From contig BNHL01000001.1 of the NCBI GenBank assembly GCA_015472025.1, positions 930,001 to 994,000 of the forward strand: DNA of 64,000 nt, in the 5' to 3' direction. Positions 55,701-62,742 of the stretch are shown here, piece by piece. The stretch comes from Cytophagales bacterium WSM2-2. GTDB taxonomy: Bacteria; Bacteroidota; Bacteroidia; Cytophagales; Cyclobacteriaceae. The notes under the pieces were generated by a model that was given only the letters and a program-made list of their open reading frames with translations, searched no databases and was not told the origin of the DNA. Position numbers and translations under genes: made by a program. The stretch's first letter is position 1. Each line of letters starts with the position of its first letter.

Positions 55701-57140
55701 AGAGCTTCCGTCTGATGACACCCCGCCTCGAAAAGCCAAGTTTCCTGTTGTAATCACCGATGTGGAAGTCCAGGAACCTGTGCTTGAAACTGCAACCGCT
55801 CCGATAAATGTTTTTACGCCTGTGTCACTTGTCAATGAAAATGTTCCGTTAACAGTCGAACCACCTGTTACTGTAATAGTGAGCACGCCAATCCTTGCGT
55901 TAGTTGCTGTGCTTTGAATTGTTGTTGTCCCTGTAATGTTTAGAATACTGGTTGCTCCGTTGCCTGTGATCTGGCTTGTCCCATCCATCGACAGATTTCC
56001 ATTTACAGTTTGGGTAAAGGCTCCGTTGATATTTAATATACCCGAATTGCCCGTCGATAAATTACCAGCAATGGTGATTGCTGAACTGATATTTCCAGTG
56101 ACTGATCCTGAATAAGTAAGGTGATGATGGCTAACCGCTCGAATCGTTGTTGGATTGACTGAACCGGTGTAGTTGACTGTATTGTCAGTGTTAGTGGCTG
56201 TAAAAGTGGTTACACCAATGGTCTGACCGGCATAATTCAGGGTACTCCCTGTGCCTTGAACCCAGGTACCACCACCGGCCAGTGCAGTTCCCGCATTTGA
56301 TAAACTGATTGTACAGTTATTACCGGTTGTAACTGTTCTTGTTGCATTGACAGTCACTATTCCGGAAAAAGACATAGCCCCGGTACCACCGACTATTTGG
56401 CTGGCCGTAAAAGTAGCGCCACCGGCCGAAAATGTTGCGCCTGAAGCAGATGAAACACCTCCACCAAAAAGCAAATTACCTGTTGTCGCAACCACAGTGG
56501 AATTCCACGTTCCCGAGTTGCTTACTGAACCTGCAAATGTTTTAATACCCGTATCTGTATTTAACGTCAGAGATCCTGTAGAAGAAATTGTAGTTGAACC
56601 ATTGAAATTGAGCACGGTTGTGCTCATCGCAATTGCACCATCAATGGTGGCCGCACCACTCACAGTCAACGTCACCAAACCTACACTGGTATTCGTAGCC
56701 GTACTTGGACAACTAAATGAACTCGCACTTAATGTTCTGGTGGTTCCTGTCCCGGTAATCTGACTTGTGCCATCTATTGTAAGAGCACCAGAAATGAACA
56801 ACAACGCGGTAGTTAAATTCAGGGCGCCAGTACCACTCAGTGTAAAAGATCCGATAGTAGTACTATTACTGACATTGCCAGTTACCGAATGACCATTTCG
56901 AATCTCTACATTTCCGGCAGCTCCGGTTACTGCAATACCCGGATAACCCTGCACCGGATTCGCAACCCATGATGTTCCATTAAACCTCTCCCAGTGACCA
57001 CCCGTATTGTCATTCCAGTTGAATCCGCCAGCAGTACCTGTCCGGTAGTCTCCACTGGCTTGTGAAAGTGCTGTAAGCGAGGAAAGCAGCGCAAAAGCGC
57101 ACAAAATGGGCCCGCATACCCATCTGGTAACGTTTTTCAT
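46776..57140 (-). CDS. Giant T9SS-secreted beta-helix-type surface protein (3,454 residues)
   Basis: The product has a signal peptide (ATG at 57138-57140, ending TALSQ) and a C-terminal T9SS type A sorting domain from about residue 3372 (WAVYPNPVNG, ending TYKIVSN), so it should cross the outer membrane by T9SS. A fibronectin-like stretch (about 3265-3360, LDWETLSEINNDYF) precedes it. The rest is four successive units. Each opens with a tryptophan-rich G8-like segment (about residues 36, 859, 1863 and 2841), runs as parallel-beta-helix repeats of the type NLTVNGTLSISG, and closes with a YPIGT-like motif (about 720, 1717, 2683 and 3123). Composition is dominated by T, S, G, N and A. Adhesin or sheath function is inference. 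The upstream in-frame extension to 57215 lacks protein character. Confidence 0.9.
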   Translation of the reverse strand: MKNVTRWVCGPILCAFALLSSLTALSQASGDYRTGTAGGFNWNDNTGGHWERFNGTSWVANPVQGYPGIAVTGAAGNVEIRNGHSVTGNVSNSTTIGSFTLSGTGALNLTTALLFISGALTIDGTSQITGTGTTRTLSASSFSCPSTATNTSVGLVTLTVSGAATIDGAIAMSTTVLNFNGSTTISSTGSLTLNTDTGIKTFAGSVSNSGTWNSTVVATTGNLLFGGGVSSASGATFSAGGATFTASQIVGGTGAMSFSGIVTVNATRTVTTGNNCTISLSNAGTALAGGGTWVQGTGSTLNYAGQTIGVTTFTATNTDNTVNYTGSVNPTTIRAVSHHHLTYSGSVTGNISSAITIAGNLSTGNSGILNINGAFTQTVNGNLSMDGTSQITGNGATSILNITGTTTIQSTATNARIGVLTITVTGGSTVNGTFSLTSDTGVKTFIGAVAVSSTGSWTSTSVITTGNLAFRGGVSSDGSSFAAGTASFLTGTPQTIGGGSAMSFNQVVTVGAGVTVNNNNTNTVTLSSSLTGNIWVQGTNSTLAYGGASIGVTTFTATATGNTVNYTATTPTILVTPYYSLTFSGSGTISLAAPSIAGNLIVNTGTLNMTGTTIFNGSGTTVQTISGSGTITFAALTLNTGTGAVNVNKSISLSSTLTFSTARVMVVNSSSNITFTNAAAAKVSGAASDRYIQLDGSTGSNSTVIKTALNSASPASWASGAFVYEIGTATGGYTPVSFPTINTAPVDNATLAIKAIYNASSQGQLRRIFRLSVLNNGNATTFTNGLFKYNATKDVSTGDAESNYTSQWYLSAAGGSWNATTQTVVSNQFTVAGGSVATASLATGTFYYTIGTSTAYPNIWYSYQTGVWSDWRNWTSDPSGSTLTNGLNLPPQPGDGIVILNGITITNDVSGQVATTTTINNGGTLDMVATTGNTLGTVSGTGTLRIKGVSLPTGTYSAFYAASTGGTFEFYDVGGTLPTTQTGPTQITVNNLKLTNSTASNITYTQLSNLTVNGTLSISGTSTGTVRWQINDNTATALAITLTGDVTVGSKGMIGVGTGAPAAPHTITMKGNFTNNGIVRLYNKNAGTNALSDANWSAGTAFTTSLRGYGTKVTFSSPSSQTVTCNNKTFFYQIVVNKGSGQQSILTINAANPGTDTAYFRLYGPNNQGNTGTSPNEYSLNNVSLINGTLQLTGYSTITNMIKDSGSGQYYAIPQDAALWLNSANVAVTVADNNAGNDDERMILDGLLRVSNGIMTFGYSKGLGSLNAGTFRIDGGTVTCWQFRPKGSGTDVFAYIQTGGTFNVGLNGATALNGGTHARFDLFSGTSTFQMSGGTLNVYNPSDGSSAIYGIHIASSSANYSVSGGTINAYSGATNTFFIDSTAPFYNLTVNSQSASSLVGLKNNPLTIINDFTIVTGNTATFQNNNLNLTVGGNFTLQTSTVFTAGTSKITFNGSGAQSLKNNGTISTLANATIEVNKSAGTLTLDNTSTTVPIIPATLNTLTLTSGTLADAGSVITVTTSLTNNATHTSATGGSITYAGTANIGGSGGIFGNLILSAGSSTVATNGNQTVTGNLQLNGATSCLLDISSNSLTVGGQITTPLTGALTANSSGLSGMTATTYTNVAASSGGSGSGARFTVVVSNATTISSVTVTTSGGGYLVGDILTFNGSLFGGSGAGSATFKTTATNLSNFGTTYLIKSSGLHNAGGLTRPCAANTDLVFPMGTGSIYTPNTINVNNATAYGSITVRPVSSEHPNVTSTNASLVYYWRVTSSGFTLGSATVSHKTYTFSSSTRNGTQSAYLAARYDRTANTWGLYSGAATTMATAISPSPFNTGTSWTGVTGDQLDGEYTCGNSGAFSNASLKVYYSRQTGPWTTNNTWYFVQNGATTNPATSIPCANCPVIIGDGASNNHTVTIPSGTTGQMCGSLTISSGSTLDCGSNTPLTFGTNSSGAVSGTGTLRISTGTFPTGDFNNFLGSSGGTVEYYGAAAFTIPSSYNVRTSPSTVTQNITTYYNLTVSATAAAIDITFPASNLTIYNNLTVSGLTSSSPSDGRAVTNNGAARSITVNGNLNVSSGTFSVANGNNTSFVVSGNTTIGTTATFAVQTTSNATHTFQTTGSITNNGALDFYGGSTARVCNITFTGASNVSLTGTNAKGADLAVVTVNKGTSQSPSVTFDMGGTVTAPYQGYAASASTGGWLVLMNGSFIFNNSGTYTINNNTTNTTGPPITATYFNIPSTANLTVQAGSVTIISGAVSAGDLTLNGSLTVSGGTAYVGPSGGSNDNDIEYASAGTPTITVSGNGALNVNGQIRRSTSTIGGALVYAQSGTSIVTVGGNTPNSSRGIFEIDNNAGSSFTMSGTSTLNIQRPNTVTTGNYQDLFLNPVTSSVSSGSTIALGTATSANGFSVNASPALGIFTLTGSSATYSTTLYSNNLVLGGNLNINTNATLVTTSTVNSVTSNYDVSIAGNLAGSGTYNGISNTTTFNGTGAQTANLTGLSNFNNMTINNSGGGTVTLSGSAPTLNNLNILAGTLDVGQLALNVNGNITNNSSQVAKGNPTVGSLTITTTTTASHTITSSNGSFTNLIIGGSSGTNLVTVNGNMTINGSGTNSGTGGYLGFTTNPNVTHTLFIGSNLLTFTQGAALNGFIGPGGTTGLGANGCNNFIKTNGVSSDLGVSYTWSNGTSSFIYPIGTRTNYTPVRMVLTVSGASASSKINVVPVDSQHPTSSPTGQQLLAYYWKVTNTNVTVGSSGTLEFTSPTGLIAGSLGTLIGAYLDLAAINSVSPAFGWQSGATPTTSGSNTLLTLTTPFTGAYPTAQMPASGEEFDYTYGTNATLPSPIAPVYSRFADSDHVSNPTTVATTGGSWNLASNWTTATNGYGSALSSAPTSVPVVILSGAQINLDLLGQSAFSTNVSGLLVVTTTGHNLGTISGTGIMRTSQSTLPGGAYTSFTNSGGGTIEYIAPMTMSSRTTYNNLSIYSGSTGTLTMTASNLTINGNVTIPLGTTLDNVDDVDMTVSGNWTNNGTFNATGTLTTPTVTFNGASAQAINGSTTFNNLTINQTGNVTLGTTNTVNGVLTLTSGKIISNAYSVTAPFLVLGSGATVSGGSSSSFVSGQMRKTILSGGTFAFPVGSNSVSRYRPATIGSTTADDVWDMTYVGNNPTTDGYSGASINSTNLAKVSRYEYWQVSRSGSASASLTLTYDVGSYSGDVGDVTKLKTARWNGTQWDVPPGGGTFSYTGSATTGSVTVSIQSSFSPQTIATTDGTSGLPIELKALEGKWNGSGVALDWETLSEINNDYFDLERSTNGETFTKITQVKGAGNSSSSILYHYDDHDVTADTKYYYRLRQVDFDKHFTLSNVIMVKAEGDGFLQRWAVYPNPVNGEHTLIVRNNDTQTSMVDVKVFSIDAKVVFEGQGDLETISGKIDAAIKASVKGIFFIQIMDSKSRETYKIVSN

Positions 57141-57318
57141 AAATGATTTGGTCAAAGTCCAACTAAATGACCACACAATCACTGGAATTACCACATGATC
57201 ATGAGATATGGTCAATTAGTAAAATTATGGATAAGTAACCAATAACCAATCCATTAGCGTTTTTACCAAAAAGTTAAGGTTATGCTAGGTCAATCTTCCT
57301 AAAAAGGAAAAGAACGTC

Positions 57319-57495
57319 CTAATTTGGGAATCTATTCTTGCCCAGGAGGTAGTAAAGGATTGGACCCAACAGGGGCGCAAAGATCACCAGGATGATCCAA
57401 AGAATTTTCTTCTCGTTGTCTTTATCGCTCCTCAAAATGTCAAGAATGACAACGGCATCAAGAATCAATACAAGTAGAAAGATCAGCCTGCTCAT
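57319..57495 (-). CDS. PLDc_N-type membrane microprotein (58 residues)
   Basis: From the ATG at 57493-57495 a 58-residue product is read. Two hydrophobic helices (LIFLLVLILDAVVILDI and ILWIILVIFAPLLGPILYYL) flank the charged hinge RSDKDNEKK. The WIILVIFAPLLGPILYYLLG part is the signature of the PLDc_N domain, found alone in small membrane proteins and at the N terminus of cardiolipin synthases. It lies five bases after the OmpA lipoprotein gene and probably shares its transcript. Function of stand-alone members is unknown. Confidence 0.82.
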   Translation of the reverse strand: MSRLIFLLVLILDAVVILDILRSDKDNEKKILWIILVIFAPLLGPILYYLLGKNRFPN

Positions 57496-57500
57496 AGTAT

Positions 57501-58451
57501 CTAATTTGCGTCCAGAATTTTAAACAATTCGTCAAGGTTAGGGGTGACGATGATCTCAGTCCTCCGGTTCTTTTGTTTGTTCGAAGCATTATCATTTGAG
57601 GCCACAGGTGAAAATTCTCCTTTGCCTGCTGCCGTCACCTGGCCCGGAGTCATTCCTCCCTTGATCAATATTTTCGTAATGGATGTCGCCCGGAGCACAC
57701 TCAGGTCCCAATTGTCTTCCATGTATTTGGATTTCGCTGAAATAGGCACATTGTCGGTATGTCCTTCTATCATCACTCGTATGTCTTTTTGATCCTTTAT
57801 CGCTTTCGCTAACTGTTGCAGCGCCCCCTCTCCTTTCTTGTCCACATCGATACTTCCTGAACCAAACAACAACTGCTCTGCCAACGATACATATACTTTT
57901 CCGTTTTTCACTTTAACGGTTAAATCATTTTCCTTGAAATTCAATAATGCATTGCTGATCCTGTTCTTGAGGTCTTGCACAGCTTTGTCTTTATTAGCAA
58001 GTATCTGCTCCAGGTCTTTCACTTTCTTTTCGCGGTCTGCCAGACTATTACTTAATGAGTCATTCTCTTTCCTCGTCTTCTCCAGGTTTTCCTGGATAGC
58101 CAGCAGTTGATCTCGTTGCTGAGCCAAATCCTGGTTTAGCTTTCCACTTTTGTTTAATGATGATTTATAGTTCGCGTTCAGTTTTTCATATTCTGAATTA
58201 AGGTCATTCAGTTTTTTAGTAGACGCCTGAAGATTCTGAGAGACATCTGAAGAATCCTGCTTCAGTTTTTTTAGCGTTTCATTTAATCTTGAGAGCGAAC
58301 CATTGGCTTCCTCCAGCTTCTTCGATTTATCGGCAAGCTCACCTTCTGCTTTCACTTTTTGCGCAAGCATGTCATCAAATTTCTTTTTTGACACAATGCA
58401 TGAAGACAAAAGACAAACAAGTAAAGTAAGGAGTGCAGTGGTTTTTCTCAT
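57501..58451 (-). CDS. OmpA-family lipoprotein with long coiled coil
   Basis: The 316-residue product has a lipobox cysteine at residue 18 (LLSSC), a long heptad-rich coiled coil over about residues 25-165, and a C-terminal OmpA domain from about 180. In the OmpA domain GHTDNVPI and NRRTEIIV are the peptidoglycan-binding landmarks. It most likely links the outer membrane to the cell wall as a periplasmic spacer. A Bacteroidota-type promoter with both -33 and -7 elements lies about 30-55 bases upstream. The PLDc_N microprotein gene follows after five bases. Confidence 0.9.
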   Translation of the reverse strand: MRKTTALLTLLVCLLSSCIVSKKKFDDMLAQKVKAEGELADKSKKLEEANGSLSRLNETLKKLKQDSSDVSQNLQASTKKLNDLNSEYEKLNANYKSSLNKSGKLNQDLAQQRDQLLAIQENLEKTRKENDSLSNSLADREKKVKDLEQILANKDKAVQDLKNRISNALLNFKENDLTVKVKNGKVYVSLAEQLLFGSGSIDVDKKGEGALQQLAKAIKDQKDIRVMIEGHTDNVPISAKSKYMEDNWDLSVLRATSITKILIKGGMTPGQVTAAGKGEFSPVASNDNASNKQKNRRTEIIVTPNLDELFKILDAN

Positions 58452-58478
58452 GGTGACCTAGTTTAAAAAATGATACGA

Positions 58479-58508
58479 CAAAATTATCTATAATTCATTG
58501 GAAGGCAA
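58479..58508 (-). promoter_or_regulatory. Bacteroidota-type promoter of the OmpA lipoprotein gene
   Basis: On the minus strand TTG (58508-58506) is followed after 19 bases by TAATTTTG (58486-58479), matching both the -33 element and the -7 consensus TAnnTTTG at correct spacing. The start codon is 27 bases further on. This is the best complete promoter I found. Confidence 0.55.
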
Positions 58509-58540
58509 CATGGCTTATTTATCTTTCTAAGAAAAAGAAT

Positions 58541-59398
58541 ATGGAAGGAATGCTGAAACCCGGAACGTTCAAAGACAAAACCATCATCATCACCGGAGGA
58601 GGTACAGGGCTCGGCAAGTCCATAGGTAAATATTTGCTGGAGCTCGGTGCAAATCTTGTGATCACCAGTCGTAAAAAAGAAGTTCTCGACAAAACGGCCT
58701 CCGAACTTGAGCAACAAACCGGAGGCAAAGTGCTTGCTGTTGCATGTGATGTACGCAAGTACGAGGAAATTCAAAATGTGATCTCAGAGACTGAAAAACG
58801 TTTTGGAAAAATTGACGCTGTGCTCAACAATGCGGCAGGGAATTTTATAAGCCCGACAGAACGTCTTTCTCACCGTGCATTCGACATTGTGGTAGACATC
58901 GTTCTGAAAGGAACTTACTACACCACTCTGGCTGCCGGGAAAAACTGGATAGAAAAAAAACAACAAGGAGTCTTTCTGAATATCGTTACCACTTATGCCT
59001 GGACTGGTTCCGGCTATGTGGTGCCATCAGCATGTGGCAAAGCCGGGGTACTTGCGCTCACTCGGTCCCTGGCCGTGGAGTGGGCGAAATATAATATTCG
59101 CAGCAACGCGATCGCACCTGGTCCATTCCCGACAGAAGGGGCATGGAGCCGCTTACTTCCCGGTGACCTTGTCAAAAAATTTGATCCGGCAAAACGAATT
59201 CCACTTGGTCGCGTAGGTGATCATCAAGAACTTGCGAACCTGGCCGCTTATCTTCTTTCAGATTTCTCAGCATATGTCAACGGTGAGGTTATCACCATCG
59301 ATGGCGGTGAGTGGCTGAAAAATGGTGGCGAGTTTAGTCATTTGGAAATGATCCCGAATGAAATGTGGGACACGATAGAGAAAATGCGTGGCAAATAA
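58541..59398 (+). CDS. SDR-family 2,4-dienoyl-CoA reductase-like oxidoreductase
   Basis: The 285-residue product has the NADP-binding TGGGTGLG (18-25), NNAAGNFISPTE, and instead of the usual YxxxK shows Y152, S163 and K167 (TYAWTGSGY, then VVPSACGKAG). The spacing Y-11-S-4-K and the surrounding residues are those of mitochondrial-type 2,4-dienoyl-CoA reductase (DECR), so reduction of dienoyl-CoA in unsaturated fatty-acid degradation is likely. The C-terminal ITIDGGEWLKNGGEF agrees. There are two ATGs in frame at 58541 and 58550. Its end overlaps the possible start of the next gene. Confidence 0.87.
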   Translation: MEGMLKPGTFKDKTIIITGGGTGLGKSIGKYLLELGANLVITSRKKEVLDKTASELEQQTGGKVLAVACDVRKYEEIQNVISETEKRFGKIDAVLNNAAGNFISPTERLSHRAFDIVVDIVLKGTYYTTLAAGKNWIEKKQQGVFLNIVTTYAWTGSGYVVPSACGKAGVLALTRSLAVEWAKYNIRSNAIAPGPFPTEGAWSRLLPGDLVKKFDPAKRIPLGRVGDHQELANLAAYLLSDFSAYVNGEVITIDGGEWLKNGGEFSHLEMIPNEMWDTIEKMRGK

Positions 59399-60008
59399 TT
59401 TAGTGCCTCGAAAAATTCTTCTCTTTTTCTTCGCTCTCATCAGTTGGGGGACGACACTGGCACAAAGCAATTGTACACTGCGCAAAGACGAAGACGGAAT
59501 CAAAGTCTACACCTGCAATACAGACACTTCAAAATTCAAGTCGATCAAAGTCGAGTGCATGTTGAATACTTCACTGCAAAGACTCGAAGCTTTTCTGCTG
59601 GACTTCGATAACTACGTTCATTGGCAATTCAACACTTCGGAATCGAAGGCATTGAAAAAAATCAGTGATTCCGTTTTCATTTATTACGCAAAAATTGATG
59701 CTCCGTGGCCTGTGGCCGACCGAGACATGGTGGTTCGTCTATGGACAAACCACATCAACAATCAATTGATCATTTCAGCAACTGGTGAAAAGAATTTTCT
59801 TCCTGAGAAAAAAGATTTGCTGCGTGTTCCCGCCTCGCGGTCAAAGTGGATTATTACCGAAAAAAGTAAAAACCAACTAGAGGTACATTATTCGATTCAA
59901 ATTGATCCCGGAGGCTCGGTGCCAGCATGGTTAGTCAATTGGGTTTGCGCAAATGCCCCGCTTCAGTCGTTCAAGGCTATAAAAGCACAAATCAAAAAAG
60001 AGAATTAG
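59388..60008 (+). CDS. Exported START-domain (SRPBCC) lipid-binding-like protein
   Basis: The product of up to 206 residues has a signal peptide ([16 protein letters not shown]) and one START-type domain: [13 protein letters not shown], a [14 protein letters not shown] helix, [17 protein letters not shown], and a C-terminal [26 protein letters not shown] helix. START domains bind lipids in a deep pocket. Bacterial exported members are of unknown role. The start is a GTG, either 59388 (overlapping the SDR stop) or 59403, which starts nearer the signal core. It is likely co-transcribed with the SDR. Its end overlaps gmhA by four bases. Confidence 0.82.
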   Translation: MANNLVPRKILLFFFALISWGTTLAQSNCTLRKDEDGIKVYTCNTDTSKFKSIKVECMLNTSLQRLEAFLLDFDNYVHWQFNTSESKALKKISDSVFIYYAKIDAPWPVADRDMVVRLWTNHINNQLIISATGEKNFLPEKKDLLRVPASRSKWIITEKSKNQLEVHYSIQIDPGGSVPAWLVNWVCANAPLQSFKAIKAQIKKEN

Positions 60009-60595
60009 CTCGCCACCTGTTTTTCAATCAGCAGCATAAGGATGTGAATGATCTTAATATGGACTTCCTGAATCCGGTCCGCATATCCATGATGAGATAC
60101 ACGCAACTCCACGTCCGCTAACGGAGCCAGCTTTCCTCCGTCTTTCCCAGAAAGAATAATTACTTTCATCCCCTTCTCTTTAGCGGCTTGAGCTGCACGA
60201 ATAATATTCATCGAATTACCGCTGGTACTTAGTCCTAAGAGGATATCCCCTTTGTTACCCAACGCTTCAATGTACCTGGAAAAAATAAACTCGTAACCGT
60301 AGTCATTACTGACACAAGAAATATGGCTGGGGTCGGAAATGCAAAGAGCCGGAATAGCCTTCCTGTTTTCGCGATAGCGGCCTGTAAGTTCTTCAGCAAA
60401 GTGCATGGCATCACAGTGAGAACCACCATTACCACACGAAATCACCTTGCCGCCCTGGTTGATTGCGTCACCAATAATTTTGGCTGACTGTTCAATGAGG
60501 GCCAGGTTATGCTCATTGCTCATAAACTTATTGAGCACCTGGGCTGCCTGCGCAAATTCAGCTGAGATAATTTCTCGAAAATCCACCTGCTGCAA
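60005..60595 (-). CDS. gmhA: Sedoheptulose-7-phosphate isomerase (phosphoheptose isomerase)
   Basis: The 196-residue SIS-domain protein has the sugar-phosphate loop [12 protein letters not shown]69 in HFAEEL as catalytic base, LSTSGNS, and H179 in [10 protein letters not shown], matching the GmhA active site. It converts sedoheptulose-7-phosphate to D-glycero-D-manno-heptose-7-phosphate, the first step of LPS heptose synthesis. HldD, which acts at the end of that pathway, is encoded near 13 kb. The start is a TTG at 60595, with a GTG three codons downstream as alternative. It follows a small membrane protein gene by four bases. Confidence 0.93.
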   Translation of the reverse strand: MQQVDFREIISAEFAQAAQVLNKFMSNEHNLALIEQSAKIIGDAINQGGKVISCGNGGSHCDAMHFAEELTGRYRENRKAIPALCISDPSHISCVSNDYGYEFIFSRYIEALGNKGDILLGLSTSGNSMNIIRAAQAAKEKGMKVIILSGKDGGKLAPLADVELRVSHHGYADRIQEVHIKIIHILMLLIEKQVAS

Positions 60596-60599
60596 ATGT

Positions 60600-60824
60600 T
60601 TAGGGGTTAGCTATTTTTCTGGAATCCATCCGCGTCCATACAATCTCAGCCGCAATGAAAATCACGCCAATAAGCGCACCCCATTTGAATAGGGCTATTT
60701 CCTTAAACATCTGTAACAAAAAATTCAGGTCATCTTTCTTGGACTCCATATAAATGGTGAAGATGAAAATACAAACCTGGTAGAGTCCGAAGACAGAAAG
60801 AAAGATGGTTCTGCGGATGTTCAT
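60600..60824 (-). CDS. Small two-helix membrane protein
   Basis: The 74-residue product starts at an ATG (60822-60824) and has two hydrophobic helices ([19 protein letters not shown] and [16 protein letters not shown]) separated by a charged segment [16 protein letters not shown]. No family is recognised. It lies four bases before gmhA on the same strand, so it is probably co-transcribed. A link to LPS synthesis is positional inference only. Confidence 0.65.
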   Translation of the reverse strand: MNIRRTIFLSVFGLYQVCIFIFTIYMESKKDDLNFLLQMFKEIALFKWGALIGVIFIAAEIVWTRMDSRKIANP

Positions 60825-60908
60825 GTGATAAAATTTTAAGGGCGCAACTTAGGCCTTTCCAATTTATGCAAAATTGCTATTCTCATCAAAACCTTGCATG
60901 TCATTTCG

Positions 60909-62738
60909 TCAAACAGTTTTCTGGATGTCAACCAGTTTTTTATACAAACCATTCTGGTTATTGAGGGTCTCGTGAGTTCCTCGCTCAACAATCTCTCCTC
61001 GTTGTATTACTAATATCTCGTCCGCGTGTTGAATGGTGCTCAACCTGTGAGCAATGACTAAAGAAGTCCGGTTTTTCATCAAATTAAAGAGTGCCTCTTG
61101 TACGAGTTTTTCCGACTCGGAATCAAGAGCGGAAGTAGCTTCGTCCAAAATCAGGATCGGGGGATTTTTCAATACCGCTCTGGCAATACTCAATCGCTGG
61201 CGCTGCCCCCCGGATAACTTGGAGCCTCTTTCACCAATCAAGGTTCTATAGCCATTTTCCGTTTGCATAATAAACTCATGAGCATTCGCAATTTTCGCTG
61301 CCTGAATCACGGCCTCTTCACTGATACTTGGATTGCCAAACGCTATATTATTGAAGATCGTGTCATTGAAAAGGATCGACTCCTGGGTAACTACCCCCAT
61401 TTGCTTTCGCAATGACTCTATATCATAATCACGGAGTGACTTGCCGTCAATGCAAACATCCCCTTCCGATGGATCATAAAATCTCGGAACCAAATCCGCC
61501 AGCGTTGACTTCCCTCCTCCTGAAGGTCCGACCAGCGCGATCGTCTTCCCCTTCTCTACTTTCAAATTGATTTTCTTGAGTACCAGATCCGACTCATAGG
61601 CGAATGAAACATTCTTAAACTCAATATCTTTTTCAAAGCTCTTCAGTTCAACCGCATCCGGTTTATTCTGAATAGCCGGTTGACTGTCGATCAGTTCAAA
61701 AATCCGTTTAGCCGAAGCCGTACCTTTTTGCAAGGAGGTAATACCGTTGGAAAAATTCTTAGCCGGCTGGATAATCATGGAGAAAATGGCAAGGAATCCT
61801 AAGAATACCTCGGGCTTGAGCGAAGAGTTTTCGCTAAGCACCATATTACCTCCAAAGAAAATGATTCCTGCAATGATCAGGACACCTAAAATTTCGGAGA
61901 CTGGTGATGCCAATTCGTTTTTATAAGACATCGACTTATTCACCTTCCTGTAATAGGCACTCTCTCCTTCAATTTTATCGATAATAAATTTTCTGGCATT
62001 GAATGCTTTTACTACTCTCATCCCACTGAAGGTTTCATCCAGAATATTGACAATACGACCAAGTGATTCCTGGCTTTGGGTTGCCTGTTTTTTTAGTCGT
62101 TTGATGATCTCGGCTAATACACCACCCGTCAAAGGCAGTACCAGCAAAGTGAATAAAGTCAATTGTGGTGATATCGTGAACAACACAAAAAAGTAAACAA
62201 TGATCGTGATTGGTTCTTTCAACACGGCCTTCAAGCTGTTCATGACGGCATTCTCCACTTCCATTACATCGTTGGTAAACCGGGAGATAAGGTCACCCTT
62301 ACGTTCGTTGTTAAAATAACCGATGTGAAGCAACGAGACTTTCCGGAAAATATCCATTCGAATATTTTTCACCAGGTCAACCCGGATCTTGGTAGCTATA
62401 ATACGCTCCAGATATCGGAATAAATTCGCGAGTATCACACAGACAACGATCAGCGCACAAACAAACAGCAATGCTTTCAACTGTCCCTGGTCGCGAATGA
62501 CCATCAGGTAAAAATGCTCAAACGTACCTATGATGAACTTGGTCGACAAACTGAAATCAGGGAGAGGCGGAACTTCAACAACAGCTTTACTCTTATTGAA
62601 AAGCGTGTCCAGCATCGGTATCACCAGCACTATATTGAATGCACCGAATATGATACCTAATATGGAATAGACAAAAAAGAATACCAGTCGTTTGACAATG
62701 GTGTCGGCATAAGCAAGTATACGCAAGAAAACATCCAT
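60909..62738 (-). CDS. MsbA-like ABC exporter (fused membrane and ATPase domains)
   Basis: The 609-residue half-transporter has six membrane helices over about 15-340 and an ATPase domain with Walker A GPSGGGKST near residue 403, signature LSGGQRQR, Walker B ILILDEATSALD and the switch histidine in AHRLST. Homodimers of this type flip lipid A-core, or other lipids and drugs, across the inner membrane. Proximity to gmhA fits lipid export but does not prove it. It begins four bases after the RemB/Wzi-like gene and is probably co-transcribed with it. Confidence 0.88.
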   Translation of the reverse strand: MDVFLRILAYADTIVKRLVFFFVYSILGIIFGAFNIVLVIPMLDTLFNKSKAVVEVPPLPDFSLSTKFIIGTFEHFYLMVIRDQGQLKALLFVCALIVVCVILANLFRYLERIIATKIRVDLVKNIRMDIFRKVSLLHIGYFNNERKGDLISRFTNDVMEVENAVMNSLKAVLKEPITIIVYFFVLFTISPQLTLFTLLVLPLTGGVLAEIIKRLKKQATQSQESLGRIVNILDETFSGMRVVKAFNARKFIIDKIEGESAYYRKVNKSMSYKNELASPVSEILGVLIIAGIIFFGGNMVLSENSSLKPEVFLGFLAIFSMIIQPAKNFSNGITSLQKGTASAKRIFELIDSQPAIQNKPDAVELKSFEKDIEFKNVSFAYESDLVLKKINLKVEKGKTIALVGPSGGGKSTLADLVPRFYDPSEGDVCIDGKSLRDYDIESLRKQMGVVTQESILFNDTIFNNIAFGNPSISEEAVIQAAKIANAHEFIMQTENGYRTLIGERGSKLSGGQRQRLSIARAVLKNPPILILDEATSALDSESEKLVQEALFNLMKNRTSLVIAHRLSTIQHADEILVIQRGEIVERGTHETLNNQNGLYKKLVDIQKTV

Positions 62739-62742
62739 AAGG

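Noticed and set aside
46989-56763. Many 60-140 codon plus-strand frames opposite the giant gene, some hydrophobic and valine/proline-rich.
   Set aside because: They are mirror images of threonine, serine, glycine and asparagine codons on the coding strand. They share no start context or family motif.
57194-57203. The palindrome CATGATCATG upstream of the giant gene as an operator.
   Set aside because: Ten bases of self-complementarity are expected by chance in this much sequence, and no second copy or promoter element lies beside it.
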